DNA of 64,000 nucleotides from Brassica napus (GCF_020379485.1 NC_063446.1:24268610-24332609), one strand, 5' to 3'. Counted from the stretch's first letter, positions 1-13,471 are shown. The notes: a model not told the origin generated them from the sequence alone. Numbers and translations are program-made.

Positions 1-1257
1 TTGGTTGAACACACTCTGGTTCTGATTCTGGTTCTGCCTGTTTCCTGCCTGAGGGTAGGACTGATGTTGTGGATTCTCCACATTGTTGCTCCGGTAAGAC
101 AGATTATTTTGCTGATTTTGACTCCATCCAAGGTTCTGATTGTAGCCTCTGTTGTAGTTTCCTTGACCACCAATGTAGTTCACATCAGCTTGCATATCAT
201 TTGAATCATCACCAACAGTTTCTTGTGAGGAACGATAGCCTTGCTCCTCCACAAATTTCACAGATTTCTGATCTCTCTTGAGAAGCATCTCAATCTTGGC
301 ATTCAGCTCATCTATCTTCTTGGATTCATAACCAACACCCTTCTGGCTGGTGTCAAACCTTGACTTGCGGTTTGCTTTGCTGGATGACAGGTTGTTCAGC
401 AAGGTGTAAGCTTCTTCAACAGTCTTGGTCATGAAATCACCATTACTTGCTGTGTCCATGGCATCTTGACTCTCTTCATGAACTCCATTATAGAAAATGT
501 TCAGCAAGCTCACATCAGTATAACCATGGTGAGGGCAGTCCTGTGTGTACTCCTTGAAACGCTCCCAAGCCTCATGAAAGCTTTCTGAATCAAGCTGCTG
601 AAAGCTTCCAATTCTGCTTCTCAGATATGTGGACCTTGATTTGGTGAAGAAATGCTGTAGAAAAGCAGCTCTTGTCTCTTCCCATGTAGTAAGAGATCCT
701 GGAGGGATGGACTTTAACCATCTGATAGCTTTATCAGCTAAGGAAAACGGGAACAACCTGCATTTCAAAGCGCCTTGAGGAACTCCATTATGTCTGCTGG
801 TGTCACAGACTCGCTCAAAATGCTCCAAGTGATACATCGGGTCCTCAGACGGGTTTCCATGAAACGGATTTTTCTCCACCAAATTAATGAGACCAGTCTT
901 GATCTCAAAGTCTCTTCTCTCAATGGGAGGTGGGCGAATCCCAGAACGATTGGCATAGAATGCATCTGGTGTATCATAATGTGCAATCGTCATCCTAGGT
1001 ATGCCATAGTCTCCAGCCTGTTGTCTTGCAGCTACACCAGCCTGCTGATTATCACCAGCATTGTTGCCTTCTCGTTCATCTACAGGAATTGGATTTTGCG
1101 GGTTGTCCTGAAACTGGTCTTCTTGATGTTTAGCCATTTCAACCTCTTCAGCGGACTCAAGTCTTTTCTTTTTCACTTGTCTCTCTAGGCGGCCGAGCTC
1201 TAACTCCAAAGGTATTAAATTCGATGATCTTTTGCTTCTAGTATGAAATCCGCTCAT
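1..1257 (-). CDS. Athila-type Gag protein, partial (runs off the window's left edge)
   Basis: Read on the minus strand from ATG at 1257, the frame is open to base 1, about 419 codons. Gag would form the cytoplasmic virus-like particle of a Ty3/gypsy retrotransposon. The N-terminus has a basic start (MSGFHTRSKRSSN) and a charged helix. A capsid-like core follows, with motifs matching the Gag part of the complete Athila at 6004 ([26 protein letters not shown] there; [26 protein letters not shown] there). The C-terminal end is rich in Asn, Gln and Tyr. The gene is 83 bases downstream of a tRNA-Asp primer site and an LTR end, the expected order. Protease and later domains would lie left of the window, so intactness cannot be judged. 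Confidence 0.82.
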   Translation of the reverse strand, partial: MSGFHTRSKRSSNLIPLELELGRLERQVKKKRLESAEEVEMAKHQEDQFQDNPQNPIPVDEREGNNAGDNQQAGVAARQQAGDYGIPRMTIAHYDTPDAFYANRSGIRPPPIERRDFEIKTGLINLVEKNPFHGNPSEDPMYHLEHFERVCDTSRHNGVPQGALKCRLFPFSLADKAIRWLKSIPPGSLTTWEETRAAFLQHFFTKSRSTYLRSRIGSFQQLDSESFHEAWERFKEYTQDCPHHGYTDVSLLNIFYNGVHEESQDAMDTASNGDFMTKTVEEAYTLLNNLSSSKANRKSRFDTSQKGVGYESKKIDELNAKIEMLLKRDQKSVKFVEEQGYRSSQETVGDDSNDMQADVNYIGGQGNYNRGYNQNLGWSQNQQNNLSYRSNNVENPQHQSYPQAGNRQNQNQNQSVFNQ

Positions 1258-1357
1258 TCACCTGAAAACACAAACAGAAAGAGAAAGACAGAAACATTAG
1301 ACAAAATAAAAATGCTATAGTCTTAAACTGATCATTAACTCTAGGGTGACCAAATGG

Positions 1358-1375
1358 TCCCCGGCAACGGCGCCA
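1358..1375 (-). promoter_or_regulatory. Primer binding site for tRNA-Asp
   Basis: The plus-strand bases TCCCCGGCAACGGCGCCA match the 3' end of plant tRNA-Asp including CCA, so the minus strand is complementary to that tRNA. The site is six bases from the LTR end at 1382. It defines the minus orientation of this element. Confidence 0.85.
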
Positions 1376-1381
1376 AAAACT

Positions 1382-2784
1382 TGATGTATCGAGTTTTAAC
1401 CCGATTATCTAACTGCAAGTGCACAGTAAAGTACGCAGTAGTAATGCGGGATCGAATCCACAGGGACCGATGATCACACGTAGAGTTGCAGACAAGTTAA
1501 TAGCTACAGCGAACGAAGATATATTTTTGATGGTTTTTATTTAATTTTCTTTAGTGTCACAAAACATAAACAAGCTGTAAAAAAAAGATGATTTAAACGA
1601 TTTGAAAACTATTTTAAAACAAACGTTGGGCATTGGGAATTCTCAGAGATTTCTTTTTAATCAAGATACAATTAATGGCAGACACATGGATATATTAAGA
1701 ACCGTCTAGAACTCAAACACGATATTAGAATTAACCTACTTCCGTAGCGCTAATTCTCTATGTTATAGAAATCTCCACACTAACTTCCGCTGAGTTTCAA
1801 TTTCTAAACAAGCATTAAGAACATGTTCAATATGTTCACAAAGCGCAATAACATCAACTTCCGAGGGTTAAGGACACTTTACTCATCTAAAGTATTTTCG
1901 GAAGTTCAAACAATCACTTTCGGTGCATCAAACAATCTGATATCATGAACTAAGTGATCAATTCAGTTCAAGCAGTAAGAAATCCATTAGATGAAGAACC
2001 AAAACGTAATCCCTTAGTCTACACACGTTTTATGAATCAAAACATCAAGAAATCCCCTATGAGAACCCCTAAACCCAACTAGATGACTACTCACACATAA
2101 CTAAGCAAGAACCACACGATTTTGATGAAGAAAACATGATAAGATTGTATTAAAACAGAGTAAAGGTTCAGAAGATCTTCTCCAAATGGTTTTGAGATGA
2201 ACTCCTTTACAAATCTTCACAAATCACACAAAACAAGTTACAAAACTCTCAAATCTCTCTCAAGAACTTGTAAATCTCCTTCTTGGTCGTCCCTCCTCTT
2301 TTTTGAGTCCCAAAAGTCCCGTCCTTTCGTCCCTTATTGAGGGGAGTGGGTAAAAAGGAGTGAAAAGCTCATTGGTGCGTGTGGAGCCCGTAGAGCGTGG
2401 GATCGGTCGATCCTCAGTGGTCGGATCGGTCGATCTAGTGCATGAAACCGTAGCGACAAGTTCTGGTCGCTACGCATGTCGCTACAATTCACGGCTTTTC
2501 TTCTTAGCTCTGGATCGGTCGATACACAGACAATGGATCGGTCGATCTATGTCCTGTGCGATCAATACTTCTCATTCGGTCCATTGTTCGGTCCATCTTG
2601 CTTCTGAATAAATCCCGAATGCGTTCTTTTCTTGCAAGCTATCTAGTAACCTGCATATTACACTTAAGAACACCAAAACGCATCAAATAGACCAAAACAT
2701 TAATTAAAACCTACCATTTAATTGCTCCAAAATGAGTTTAAAACCGTTAAAAACACGGAATATCACTTAGCTACAGCATGAGCA
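1382..2784 (-). repeat. 5' LTR of the minus-strand Athila element
   Basis: The LTR's inner edge is TG at 1382, next to the primer site. The outer edge is at 2774 or 2784, where sequence returns to the coding frame of another Athila. Only one LTR lies in the window, so the outer edge is inferred. Bases 2400-2560 hold several copies of GGATCGGTCGAT, a short motif repeated within the LTR. The LTR lies inside an older Athila relative, giving the first level of nesting. Confidence 0.72.
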
Positions 2785-2994
2785 ATTGTTAAGGTGAAAG
2801 AGGGCACGATTGATCTCCATTTGGGTAAAGGGCATGTTCTCCACTTTGACATCAGAAAGAAAATGAAGAAACTAACTGTGTTCGGGCAAGCCTTCTACAT
2901 TGAAGAGATGGGAACTCTTACTGATGAGCACCTTGAAGAGTTACCACCTGAGGACGACGAGGAGGGAGCATCTCCCTCTACTCATTCTCCATAG
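2785..2994 (+). pseudogene. Athila Gag-protease C-terminal remnant
   Basis: About 70 codons match the stretch just after the protease in the complete element (GTIDLHLGKGHVLHFDI here, [17 protein letters not shown] at about 8412). A run of acidic residues and a TAG stop follow directly. In the complete element the frame continues into reverse transcriptase; here it goes straight into 3' noncoding sequence. The 5' side is cut by the minus-strand LTR. It is the end of a pol-less relative or an internally deleted copy. Confidence 0.75.
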
Positions 2995-4195
2995 TAGGTA
3001 ACCCACTACTTTCCCTTGTATATACCATTTCGTTTTTGCATATTAGTTTTCTCTTTTTGGGTATCTCTCTCTCCTTGACAACACAGAGACTGTGTCATTT
3101 AAGTTTGGGGGAGGTACCAAGTATTTGATCACGTTTGCTATGATGATTTGAGTCTCATGCATTGCATTATACATATATATTTGCACAAGAAAAAAAAATT
3201 CATTTAGTTTGCATCATTGGCATTTCTAGGAGAGTCTAGAGCATATAGGTTGCATTGGGAGCAATGACTTTAAATGCCTTGTAAAGAACACTACGTTGCA
3301 CCTGAGTAGCTTTTGCACCTCTCAAAAACACTTGTATGCTTCGAGCCTTGAAGACTCTTCCTGAAACTTATTGATTGCTGAAACTCAGTCTTTGAAGTCA
3401 ACTACAACCTTATTTGAACTGAACGAACTTAATACTTCTTGCTCATGGCCCCTTGTGTACTGAGTCATGGTTATACACACTTGAGTTGTCACATCCTTTA
3501 TGCCAATCTTATTTTGACAAACTCTAGTGGTAGACCACTCCCAAAACCTTTCCCTTCTTTTAAGCTTTCATTGTTTGATGAGTGAGGCCCTCTTCGGAAA
3601 GTCTTACATGTGCATAATGTTCAGAGTATCGGGAACGACAATGCTTGATCTTCATTCTTGCTAGATTGGGAACTTTATTGTCTAGCTATAGGTGGGGGTG
3701 AGAGTTGTGATTATGATTTGGGAGCAATGAAAAAGGAAAAGAAATGACTCTTTGTGTTTAAGTGAATTGTCTTATGGGATAAGTAGAAAAACCTCTAGCT
3801 CAAGTTATGAAAAGTCTTGGCCCCCATTTAAAAAAAAAAAAAAGAAATAAAATATGAAAAGAAAAGAAAAAGAAAGAGAAAGGGGGCTAGCAAAGTTGTT
3901 AGGAGCTAAGTAATGTTTTGAGGTTGTGAAAAATCCCTTGTATATTTCAAAGAGAAGGAGTTAATGTTCTTAGGATCTTTTGGTGAGAGATGTGAGTTGG
4001 TTTTGACATTGGAAAATGATTGTGTGATTTGTATGTTTGGGAAAAGGGTAGAACAATGGAGATTGAGCATTGTATGCATGAGTTGGTCTCTTTCTTAGAT
4101 ATATTATGTGCAATGTCAAGGCTACTTGTTTCAAGAGTAAACCACCTTAAAGATCATATATCTTGAACCTCTTGACTCTCTTAGATAAAAGCCTT
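2785..4195 (+). mobile_element. Older Athila relative, left part (host of the complete Athila)
   Basis: After the short coding remnant come about 1.2 kb of noncoding sequence resembling the 3' untranslated region of the complete element. Shared marks are a purine tract near 3105 (AAGTTTGGGGGAGG), an A-rich tract near 3830 and phrases around 'cttcgagccttgaagactc'. The block ends at 4195 with GCCTT, the target duplication of the inserted element. It resumes at 15162. Confidence 0.78.
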
Positions 4196-5872
4196 TGATG
4201 TGTTGTGATTTTGCATAGTTTTAGCTTTGTTATTTCATATATATTCATGCATTAACCTTACATTTATTTGCATTTAGAGTCTATTGCATGTACATTTGCA
4301 TCTTGTAGGTGTTGGATGAATTGTTTGGAAATTTGGAGGTGATTAGAGCACAAAAGGAGCTTTCGAGGAGTCTTGAACCGAACGTGTGAAAGACAAGCAT
4401 GGATGAAGGTCTTAAAGATATATTTTGAAACTTGTCTTTTGGGAAGACATGGTAAATTGAGTTAGCTTTACAATGGAGGTGGTTTCAAGTCGTTTGGAGC
4501 TGTATTGAGGGATTTATGATCAAAATACTACACACATATCAGTATGACATTCCTAGCGGCCACCCTAGCAACATCAACAATAGCCTTCGAATTTTAAGCC
4601 TTTAGACTCATTTTTATTCACTTAAAACCTATAAAACTCATTACTATTCATTATTCTTCTTATTTTTGGTATTCTAAAGGTGTGTGCAACATGGAGAAAG
4701 TGGAGAAAACTTTAATGAGTGAGTTTTATCTCTTTAAAGCTTGCAACATGGGGGATGGGTTGTCTATCATGAGTTTGGTGGCTCTTTTGGCCTAACTTTC
4801 TCTACCTTTTCTGAAGAGGCAAGACTACTTTGGCCATATGAAGGGGCAAAAGGTGTTCTATAATGGAAGAAAGTGGAGAATAACTTTTATGAGTGTGTTT
4901 TATGCTTTATGCTTTCACATGATGGATGTGTTGTCATCCTCCTTTACTTAGGCTATAAAAGAGACTGCAAGGGGAAGGAGGAAGACACAATACACAGAGT
5001 ACAATACAACAAAGAGTAGAGAGTGAAAGTTTTATAGTTTCATATTTTGTATTTTGAGAGTTTGAGAAAAAACATTTGTTCTTGGAGTGTTCTTGAAGTT
5101 TATGTTATAAAGTCTTGTTTTCCTTTAGCCATTCTCTTCATCTAATTTCTGTTTTTTTTTTCATATATCATATCATCTTGGTTATGCTTCTATCCATCAT
5201 GGGATTAAGTGTAAACAAGATGATTAGTGAGTAATCACCCTTAGGATCAATGGGTTAGGTAGATTAATGGGTGATTAGGGAAGAGTTAAGGTGTTCTAAT
5301 GGTTAAATGCTTAGATTTCTATGCTTACTAAGTATTCTTAATGCTAGATTAATTTTGGCCATTTTAATTTAGATTCTAAGTGTTTGTAGGGCATCGAAAG
5401 TGTTTGCATAATGCTTGAATGGACCTAGTAAAGCTCTAGCTTGAATAACCAAGGAATTGTTGTTAGGATTGCTAGATGGTTAGTAGACTAGAACTTAATG
5501 TATGTTTGAGTGAACAAAACGAACGGAAGTTGATGTTTAGTTCATAATTGCATAAGGGTTTCTACCACGGGAGTGGATTAATCTAAATTGAATGAAATCT
5601 AGACCTATAGAAAGTTAAGATTATTTGAAGTTAGACGCCTTGATTTAGAACTATCACCTTGAAATCAATTGCCTATATACCCATTGGTTCTTCTTTGTTA
5701 TATTTGAATTAAAACTCAAGTTATTTCGCACTATTACTTGTTACAAACAAACATCATTTGATTGCACTTAGATTGAGATAAATGGCTTGCATTCTTAGTG
5801 CTTAGAATCACTAGAGATTGGATTGACATCTTAAGTACTACAACACTTAAGGATTAAACTTATCCTTTATCA
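4196..5872 (+). repeat. 5' LTR of the complete Athila
   Basis: Begins TGATGTGTTGTG and ends CCTTTATCA. A TATA box (TATAAAA, 4954-4960) lies in a context fitting an LTR promoter, followed by a likely transcript start region near 4980. Same length as the 3' copy. Confidence 0.95.
4954..4960 (+). promoter_or_regulatory. LTR TATA box
   Basis: TATAAAA within GGCTATAAAAGAGACTGC, repeated at 14243-14249 in the 3' LTR. Its place about 750 bases into the LTR suits the start of the retrotransposon transcript. Confidence 0.6.
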
Positions 5873-5877
5873 AGTTT

Positions 5878-5890
5878 TGGCGCCGTTGCC
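5878..5890 (+). promoter_or_regulatory. Primer binding site for tRNA-Asp (13-nt match)
   Basis: TGGCGCCGTTGCC begins five bases after the LTR. It is complementary to the last 13 nt of tRNA-Asp, shorter than the 18-nt match of the element at 1358-1375. Confidence 0.85.
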
Positions 5891-6003
5891 ATTCTCTAGA
5901 TTGATTTTGACATTAGGATTTGGTCATTACTTGAGACTAAGTCTTATTTTTCATTTTTAAGTTACTAATTATCTATCTTCATCTCTATTTGGATGACAGG
6001 TGC

Positions 6004-9000
6004 ATGAACTTGAGAAGCAAAGGATCAACAAATCTTGCACCAAGAGTGGACAACATCAAAGCCTTAGAAAGAGAGTTGGGAAGACAGAGAAGAGAAAGAG
6101 AAAAGCAAGCCCACTTACATAGATTGGGGCTTGAGATGGAGAGAAACCCGAATCAACCGGAAGGTGTCTATGAAGTTGATGATCATAGACAAAATGTCCA
6201 AGGAGTTCCTCCTGGAGCTGCTCAAGAGGAACATGGCCAAGGAGCTGCAAACCTTAGGCCTCAAAATCAACAACGCCTGGGAAGATCCATTGGCACTTAT
6301 GATCAACCTAACATAAATGGGAATAGGTTGGGCATTAGGGCACCGCCAGTTGCCAACAACAATTTCGAGATCAAGTCAAGCCTCATCAACATGATTGAAA
6401 ACAACAAGTACCATGGACTTGCCTTGGAAGACCCACTAGATCACCTTGACAGATTTGATAAGTACTGTGGCTTGTCAAAAACAAATGGAGTTTCAGAGGA
6501 TGCTTTCAAGCTCAGATTGTTTCCCTTCTCTTTGGGAGACAAGGCTCACACTTGGGAGAAAAACATCTCAAGTGATACTATCACCACTTGGGATGAATGC
6601 AAGAAGGCCTTCCTCAACAAGTTCTTCTCAGCTACAAGGACTGCCAACCTTAGAAATCAGATCTCTGGTTTTCAACAAAGAGGACTTGAAGGATTTTTAG
6701 ACGCATGGGAGAGATTCAGAAGCTACCTGTCTCAATGTCCTCACCATGGCTTCAACAATGAGAGCTTGCTAAGCACTTTCTACAGAGGAGTCTTGCCTAA
6801 ATTCAAAAGCCAGCTTGACACTGCAAGCAATGGAAACTTCTTGGGGAGGACTGTGGAAGATGCTTTAGAACTCTTGGAGAACATGACACAGAGTGACTCT
6901 GTCTACAATGATGAATATGATAGAAGAGACAGAGGTGGTGGAGGAGAAGATATGACCACAAAGAGAGAGCTGAAAGCACTTCAAGACAAGATTGACATGC
7001 TACTATCAGAAAAGACCAAGAAAGAGGAGTTACATATGGTTGCTGAAGTTGATAGAGTAGAATGCCAAGAAGATATGTACTATGTCAATGCTCAGGGTAC
7101 ATGGTACAAGAAGGAGCCTGACTATCAATACCAGAACAACTACCAACAGAAACCCTTCTACAACAACCAACAGAAGCCATTCAACAACTACCAGCCAAGA
7201 CCATTCTACAACAATCAGCCTAAGCCATTCTACAACAACAACCAAGGTGGTTACCAACCCAAACAGAACTTCCCTCCTGGATTCTCACCAAAACCAAGTC
7301 AACCTGCACAAGACCAAGCTGGATCATCAACACAACCTCCACAAGAGAGTAGTACTGAAGCTATGCTGAAACAATTATTGGAGGGACAAGCAAGAAGTGA
7401 GAAACAATTAGGGTATGAGCTGAAAAATCTCCACAACAAGATTGATGGGAATTACCATGATCTAAACAACAAGTTCAAAGCCTTGGAGAACCAGTTTGTC
7501 TCTATGACAGCCAGCTCAAGTCGCCAACAAGGTTCCCTACCTGGAAAGCCTGAACAAAACCCAAAGGAGACAATAAAGGCAATCACCCTAAGGAGTGGAA
7601 GAGAGTTGCCTCCTAAAGTTCTCATTAAGGATAATGAGAAACAAGGTGGGGAGGTGGTCATCAATGTAGATGATGATGTGGTGATTGTGGATGAGAAGAC
7701 TAATGAGGAAATCTTGGAGAAGATAGTTGAAGCTAAGGGCAAGAGAAAGATTGGAGAGGAGAAAGTTGAGAACAAAAATGAGGCTGCTACATCAACAAAG
7801 GAGAAATTGTTCACTCCTCCTCCCTATGAGCCAAAGCTTCCCTTTCCTGGAAGATTCAAGAAGCAACTCCTAGAGAAGTACAAAGCCTTGTTTGACAAGC
7901 AAATGAGTGAAGTTCATCTCACCATGCCCATAATTGATGCATTTATGCTGGTTCCACAATACAGCAAGTTCTTGAAAGATGCTGTAGAACAAAAGAAGAA
8001 AGAGATGGAAGGGATGGTGATTCTTACTCATGAGTGCAGCGCCATTATTCAGAGACTGACTGTCCCAAGGAAGCTAGAAGACCCTGGTAGTTTCACCCTG
8101 CCATGCGCCATTGGACCTTTGACATTTGAGAGATGTCTATGTGATTTGGGAGCAAGTGTCAGCCTCATGCCACTATCCATTGCCAAGAAGCTTGGGTTTA
8201 CACAATATAAAAAGTGCAAGATCTCTTTGGTGCTAGCTGATCGATCTGTCAAGCTCCCCATTGGCATCCTAGAAGATCTTCCTGTCAAGATAGGAAATTG
8301 TGAAGTGCCTACTGACTTTGTAGTGCTTGAGATGGATGAAGAGCCTAGAGATCCTTTGATCTTTGGAAGACCTTTCTTGGCAACTGCTGGAGCAATGGTG
8401 AATGTGAGAGATGGCACAATTGATCTCCACCTTGAAAAAGATCACACTCTCCATTTTGATATCAAGGAGATGATGAAGAAGCCCACAACTCAAAGAGAAA
8501 TATTCTACATTGATGAGATGGATGTCTTGGCTGATGATTTCCTTGAGGAGTTAGCGATTGAGGACTCTCTTCAACATGCCCTGACCATTGAAAGAGAGAC
8601 CCAAATGATTGAAAACAAGGAGAGTGATGAGCTAGTAAGAAGGCTAGATGTTCACCTTGAGGAGGATGGAGAAGATGAGTTCATGGAGTTGCCACAAGTG
8701 ACTCAACATGCTGCCTCAGCAGACATTCAAGAGAACCTCCATGAAGCTGATTGGAGTGAGCTCAAGGCACCAAAAGTGGAGCTTAAACCTCTTCCCGATG
8801 GTGTAAGGTATGCTTTCCTTGGACCTAATGAGACATATCCTGTCATTGTGAGTAGTGAGCTGACTGAGAATGAATTGTCTATGCTTTTAAATGAACTTAA
8901 AAAGTATAGAAAAGCACTAGGATACTCACTTGATGACATTAAAGGAATCTCACCATCTTTGTGCATGCATAGGATACATCTAGAGGATGAATCTAAAACT

Positions 9001-11724
9001 TCAATTGAACACCAAAGAAGATTAAATCCTAATTTGAAAGATGTTGTTAAAAAAGAGATAATCAAATTGTTAGATGCTGGTGTGATCTATCCTATCTCTG
9101 ATAGCAATTGGGTTTCACCTGTGCATGTAGTTCCTAAAAAGGGTGGCATAACAGTTGTTAAGAACGAAAATGATGAGTTAATACCAACAAGAACAATAAC
9201 TGGACATAGGATGTGCATTGACTATCGAAAACTGAATGCAGCCTCTAGAAAGGATCATTTCCCTTTACCATTCATTGATCAGATGTTAGAGAGGCTAGCT
9301 AACCATCCCTATTATTGTTTCCTTGATGGATACTCTGGATTTTTCCAAATCCCTATACACCCAAATGACCAAGAGAAAACGACATTCACTTGTCCTTATG
9401 GTACCTTTGCATATCGAAGGATGCCATTTGGACTGTGCAATGCACCAGCAACATTCCAAAGAGCAATGATGTCGATTTTCTCTGATCTTATTGAGGATGT
9501 AATGGAGGTGTTTATGGATGATTTTTCTGTATACGGTTCTTCGTTTGCTACTTGTTTGTCAAATCTTTGCAGGGTATTACAGAGATGTGAGGACACTAAC
9601 CTGGTGCTCAATTGGGAGAAGTGTCACTTCATGGTCAAGGAAGGGATTGTTCTTGGACACAAAGTTTCTGAGAAAGGAATTGAAGTGGACAAAGCCAAGA
9701 TAGATGTCATGGTTGGTCTAGCTCCACCAAGAACAGTGAAGGATATAAGAAGCTTCCTTGGCCATGCTGGTTTCTACAGAAGGTTCATCAAAGACTTCTC
9801 CAAAATAGCTAGACCATTGACCAAGCTGCTGTGCAAGGAGATCATCTTCAACTTTGATGAAGAATGCCTAGAAGCCTTTAAGAAGCTGAAGGAGGAGCTC
9901 ACCAGTGCCCCAATAGTTCAACCACCAGATTGGAGTCTACCCTTCGAAATCATGTGCGACGCCAGTGACTATGCTGTGGGGGCAGTCTTGGGGCAAAAGA
10001 AGGACAAGAAGACACATGTGATCTACTATGCTAGTAGAACACTTGATGATGCCCAAATGAAGTATGCCACAACTGAGAAGGAGCTGTTGGCAATTGTCTA
10101 TGCCTTCGAGAAGTTCAGGAGCTACCTGGTAGGGTCTAAGGTCATTGTATACACTGATCATGCTGCACTACGACATCTACTAGCCAAGAAGGATGCCAAG
10201 CCAAGGCTGCTCAGATGGATATTAATACTACAAGAGTTTGATCTCGAAATCAAGGACAAGCCAGGAGTGGAGAATGGTGTAGCTGATCACCTTTCAAGAT
10301 TAAGAGTGGAGTGTGGGATTCCTATTGATGAGGGACTCCCTGAAGAGCAGATTATGGCTATAGAAGCAATGGTCACAGCTTGTGAGACTGGAAGGAAGAT
10401 TGAAGAAATGAAGGCAATTGATGAAACAGGCCCATGGTATGCTGATCTAGTGAACTACTTGGCATGTGGAAGGGAACCATTGAATCTGACAGGCTATGCA
10501 AGGAAGAAGTTCTTCAAGGATGTGAAGAGATACTACTGGGACGAGCCTTACCTCTACACTCTTTGCAAAGATCAAATCTATAGAAGAGTAGTAGCTCAAG
10601 AGGAGGTGGAAGGAATCCTCACACACTGCCATGGATCAGCCTATGGAGGTCACTTTGCCACCTTCAAGACTGTCTCCAAGGTGCTACAAGCAGGATTTTG
10701 GTGGCCCCATATGTTCAAAGACACACAAGAGTTTGTGTCAAGGTGTGACCCATGCCAAAGGAGAGGGAACATCACCAAGAGAAATGAGATGCCTCAAAAT
10801 CCTATCTTGGAAGTGGAAGTGTTTGATGTGTGGGGCATTGACTTCATGGGACCATTCCCATCTTCCTATGGTAATGAATACATTCTTGTTGCTGTGGATT
10901 ATGTCTCCAAATGGGTGGAAGCTATAGCCAGCCCAACCAATGATGCTAAGGTTGTCCTCAAGATGTTCAAGAGCATTATCTTCCCAAGGTTTGGAGTCCC
11001 AAGAGTTGTGATCAGTGATGGAGGCACCCACTTCATCAACAAACTTTTTGAGAACCTTCTTAAGAAGAATGGTGTCAAGCACAAGGTGGCAACTGCTTAT
11101 CATCCCCAAACAAGTGGCCAAGTTGAGATTTCCAACAGGGAGATAAAGTCCATTTTGGAGAAGACTGTGGGGACAACAAGGAAGGATTGGTCTACAAAGC
11201 TTGATGATGCACTTTGGGCCTATAGGACTGCTTTCAAGACACCCTTGGGAACCACTCCCTTCAATCTTGTCTATGGGAAAGCTTGCCATCTGCCAGTGGA
11301 GCTTGAGTACAAGGCATTATGGGCTGTTAAGATGCTGAACTTTGACATCAAGAGTGCCAAAGAGAAAAGACTTTTCCAACTCCATGAGCTTGATGAGATT
11401 CGACTTGATGCTTTTGAGAACTCAAGGATTTACAAAGAAAAGACCAAGGCATTCCATGACAAGAAGATCCTGAAGAGGGAGTTCAACATTGGAGATCAAG
11501 TGTTGCTCTTCAACTCTCGATTGAAGTTGTTCCCTGGAAAACTTAAGTCAAGATGGTCCGGCCCTTTCAAGATCAAAGAAGTGAGGCCATATGGAGCAAT
11601 TGTGCTTTGGAACAAGACCGGTGGGGACTTTACAGTGAATGGCCAAAGAGTCAAGCTGTACATGGCGGCCACACCTGAGAAGGAAGGAACCTCGGTTCCA
11701 CTTACCGATCCCAAACCAGCCTAA
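6004..11724 (+). CDS. Athila Gag-Pol polyprotein (1906 aa, uninterrupted)
   Basis: Encodes particle protein and enzymes for reverse transcription and integration. The first ATG is at 6004 (MNLRSKG), matching the Gag start of the other Athila. Residues about 1-480 are Gag, with a capsid core and an Asn/Gln/Tyr/Pro-rich repeat near 370-420. An aspartic protease motif ([12 protein letters not shown]) is near residue 712. Reverse transcriptase has [10 protein letters not shown] near 1103 and the catalytic FMDD near 1169. RNase H begins near 1313 ([13 protein letters not shown]). Integrase has an HHCC finger near 1540-1580 ([12 protein letters not shown]) and a DDE core ([15 protein letters not shown], and E in GQVEISNRE). 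No stop or frameshift is present, so the element may be autonomous. No env-like gene follows. Confidence 0.93.
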   Translation: MNLRSKGSTNLAPRVDNIKALERELGRQRREREKQAHLHRLGLEMERNPNQPEGVYEVDDHRQNVQGVPPGAAQEEHGQGAANLRPQNQQRLGRSIGTYDQPNINGNRLGIRAPPVANNNFEIKSSLINMIENNKYHGLALEDPLDHLDRFDKYCGLSKTNGVSEDAFKLRLFPFSLGDKAHTWEKNISSDTITTWDECKKAFLNKFFSATRTANLRNQISGFQQRGLEGFLDAWERFRSYLSQCPHHGFNNESLLSTFYRGVLPKFKSQLDTASNGNFLGRTVEDALELLENMTQSDSVYNDEYDRRDRGGGGEDMTTKRELKALQDKIDMLLSEKTKKEELHMVAEVDRVECQEDMYYVNAQGTWYKKEPDYQYQNNYQQKPFYNNQQKPFNNYQPRPFYNNQPKPFYNNNQGGYQPKQNFPPGFSPKPSQPAQDQAGSSTQPPQESSTEAMLKQLLEGQARSEKQLGYELKNLHNKIDGNYHDLNNKFKALENQFVSMTASSSRQQGSLPGKPEQNPKETIKAITLRSGRELPPKVLIKDNEKQGGEVVINVDDDVVIVDEKTNEEILEKIVEAKGKRKIGEEKVENKNEAATSTKEKLFTPPPYEPKLPFPGRFKKQLLEKYKALFDKQMSEVHLTMPIIDAFMLVPQYSKFLKDAVEQKKKEMEGMVILTHECSAIIQRLTVPRKLEDPGSFTLPCAIGPLTFERCLCDLGASVSLMPLSIAKKLGFTQYKKCKISLVLADRSVKLPIGILEDLPVKIGNCEVPTDFVVLEMDEEPRDPLIFGRPFLATAGAMVNVRDGTIDLHLEKDHTLHFDIKEMMKKPTTQREIFYIDEMDVLADDFLEELAIEDSLQHALTIERETQMIENKESDELVRRLDVHLEEDGEDEFMELPQVTQHAASADIQENLHEADWSELKAPKVELKPLPDGVRYAFLGPNETYPVIVSSELTENELSMLLNELKKYRKALGYSLDDIKGISPSLCMHRIHLEDESKTSIEHQRRLNPNLKDVVKKEIIKLLDAGVIYPISDSNWVSPVHVVPKKGGITVVKNENDELIPTRTITGHRMCIDYRKLNAASRKDHFPLPFIDQMLERLANHPYYCFLDGYSGFFQIPIHPNDQEKTTFTCPYGTFAYRRMPFGLCNAPATFQRAMMSIFSDLIEDVMEVFMDDFSVYGSSFATCLSNLCRVLQRCEDTNLVLNWEKCHFMVKEGIVLGHKVSEKGIEVDKAKIDVMVGLAPPRTVKDIRSFLGHAGFYRRFIKDFSKIARPLTKLLCKEIIFNFDEECLEAFKKLKEELTSAPIVQPPDWSLPFEIMCDASDYAVGAVLGQKKDKKTHVIYYASRTLDDAQMKYATTEKELLAIVYAFEKFRSYLVGSKVIVYTDHAALRHLLAKKDAKPRLLRWILILQEFDLEIKDKPGVENGVADHLSRLRVECGIPIDEGLPEEQIMAIEAMVTACETGRKIEEMKAIDETGPWYADLVNYLACGREPLNLTGYARKKFFKDVKRYYWDEPYLYTLCKDQIYRRVVAQEEVEGILTHCHGSAYGGHFATFKTVSKVLQAGFWWPHMFKDTQEFVSRCDPCQRRGNITKRNEMPQNPILEVEVFDVWGIDFMGPFPSSYGNEYILVAVDYVSKWVEAIASPTNDAKVVLKMFKSIIFPRFGVPRVVISDGGTHFINKLFENLLKKNGVKHKVATAYHPQTSGQVEISNREIKSILEKTVGTTRKDWSTKLDDALWAYRTAFKTPLGTTPFNLVYGKACHLPVELEYKALWAVKMLNFDIKSAKEKRLFQLHELDEIRLDAFENSRIYKEKTKAFHDKKILKREFNIGDQVLLFNSRLKLFPGKLKSRWSGPFKIKEVRPYGAIVLWNKTGGDFTVNGQRVKLYMAATPEKEGTSVPLTDPKPA

Positions 11725-13471
11725 ACCAAAAAGGGGTAGTCAAGCTAGAGACTTAAAACAAGCTCACTTGGGAGGAAGTCCCACATCTATCCCTATATAT
11801 ATTACTGTTTAACTTGTGTGGTTTTTCTTTTGTGTGTTTGATAAGTGTGTTTAAAATTTTCAGGTGATTCTCCACTTAATCAAAGAAGAAAGATGGCCAT
11901 CCAGCAAACCTACAAGTGTTAAAATTATTCAACTCCATCTAGCAACTCCAAGCTAAGTGTCTCTACAACCATTGGAAATATATAGTTTTCATGTTTGTTT
12001 CTTCTAGACCTCTTCTTTCACCTTGCTCTCACACAAGAGACTGTGTGAAGTAAGTGTGGGGGGGAGAGTCTACTTATCTCACATGTTTTCTGTTTTGTTT
12101 ACTTGTCATAAGCATTGCATATCCATTTGCATAGAAAATCCATAAAAATTTGCAAAATTCCAAAAATTACAAAAAAAAAAAACATTTAGTTATATCATTT
12201 GCATCTTTAGGTTTGAGTCTAGATCATATAGAATGCATAGGTAAAATCCTTACAAAGGACTCATGCAATGAACTCATTGTTGATACCCTTTTGAATCATA
12301 ATAAGTAGCTTGAGCTTCTTCTGAATTTCTTGTAGACTTCGAGCCTTGAAAACTCCTCTTAAGACTCATTGAATCTTACTCTTTGAAACCAACTCCGATC
12401 TTAGTTGACTTAAATGAACTTAATGCTTCTTGCTTATGGTCTCTTGAGTACTAAATCATGGCTTTACACACACTTGAGCTTGTATAAACCGTTTTACCAA
12501 TCTTTTTGACAACTCAAGTGGTAGTCCATACCCTAAACCCTTCCCTTCTTTCAAACCATCATTAATTGTTGAGTGAGGTCTTTTTGTGAAAGCTTGTCAT
12601 GTGCAAAATCTTGAAAGTATTAGGAGCGACATTGATTTGTTCTCATCTCTTGCTAGCATTAGGACCTCTTTTGGGCTAGCATCTAGGATGGTGGTTGGAA
12701 TGATGTGCTTTAATTATTTTGATCTTGGGGATTGAATTGGGAAAGATTATGTAAAGGAAATGAATCAAAAAGTGTGTCTAAAACAACTAAAAAAAAAAAA
12801 AATTAAGAAGATAGCTCAGATTGTGTCAATAAAAACCCCAAAAAGAAAAAAAAAAATGGGGAAAAAAAAATTTTGAGCTAAGATACATAGTTGTTAAGAC
12901 AAAGAAAAGAAAAGAAAAGAGTGTTCATTGGGTAAGAGATGAAAATGAGTGTATATTTGGGATTTGAGATGAAGAAAAGAAAGGGTAGAACTTAAAAATT
13001 GTCTAGGAAAAGGGTAGAATGATGAGAACCGATTTATGTATGCATTAATTGCTTCTTTTTTTTAGATAAATTTTGCATAATGATCAAGCTCCTATTCTTG
13101 AGTGTAAGTCACCATAGCAAAAAGTATTTGGACCCTTCTCATTCTTCACATTAAGCCATTTTTTTTCTCACCAAAACAAATGATTTGGACCAATTGGCAA
13201 TTTGCGAGAATTCACTTATGATATTTCTTATTGAATGTGAGAGTTGGTTGATTTGAGGATTCATGATAATGAGTTAAAAGATCAAAGGAATTGATAGGCC
13301 TAGAGAAGTTAGAGCTAATAAAAACATTTTGCTCTTGCTATTTGGTATGATTTTGTAAGGATATCACAACGATGGCATTGAAGAGTTTCTTAAGGTCATG
13401 AATTTCCATGTGTGTATTGAAACATCACTTCCCATGTTCTTGAAAGTTTACTTGAGGACAAGTAAAGGACT
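11725..13471 (+). other. Long 3' noncoding region of the complete Athila
   Basis: About 1.75 kb without a credible reading frame, where many Athila elements carry an env-like gene. It holds an internal purine tract near 12056 (GTGTGGGGGGGAGAG), like the tract next to the 3' LTR, and A-rich runs near 12170 and 12780-12870. The older host element has matching sequence, so this is a conserved part of the family. Confidence 0.7.

Noticed and set aside
1358..1375. tRNA-Asp gene
   Set aside because: Only the 3' 18 bases match; no cloverleaf follows. It is a retrotransposon primer site.
5989..6003. Athila gag start at 5989
   Set aside because: That codon is TTG; the ATG at 6004 matches the Gag start of the related element.
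10738..11289. 183-aa minus-strand ORF
   Set aside because: Shadow of the Athila integrase frame, with no independent protein character.
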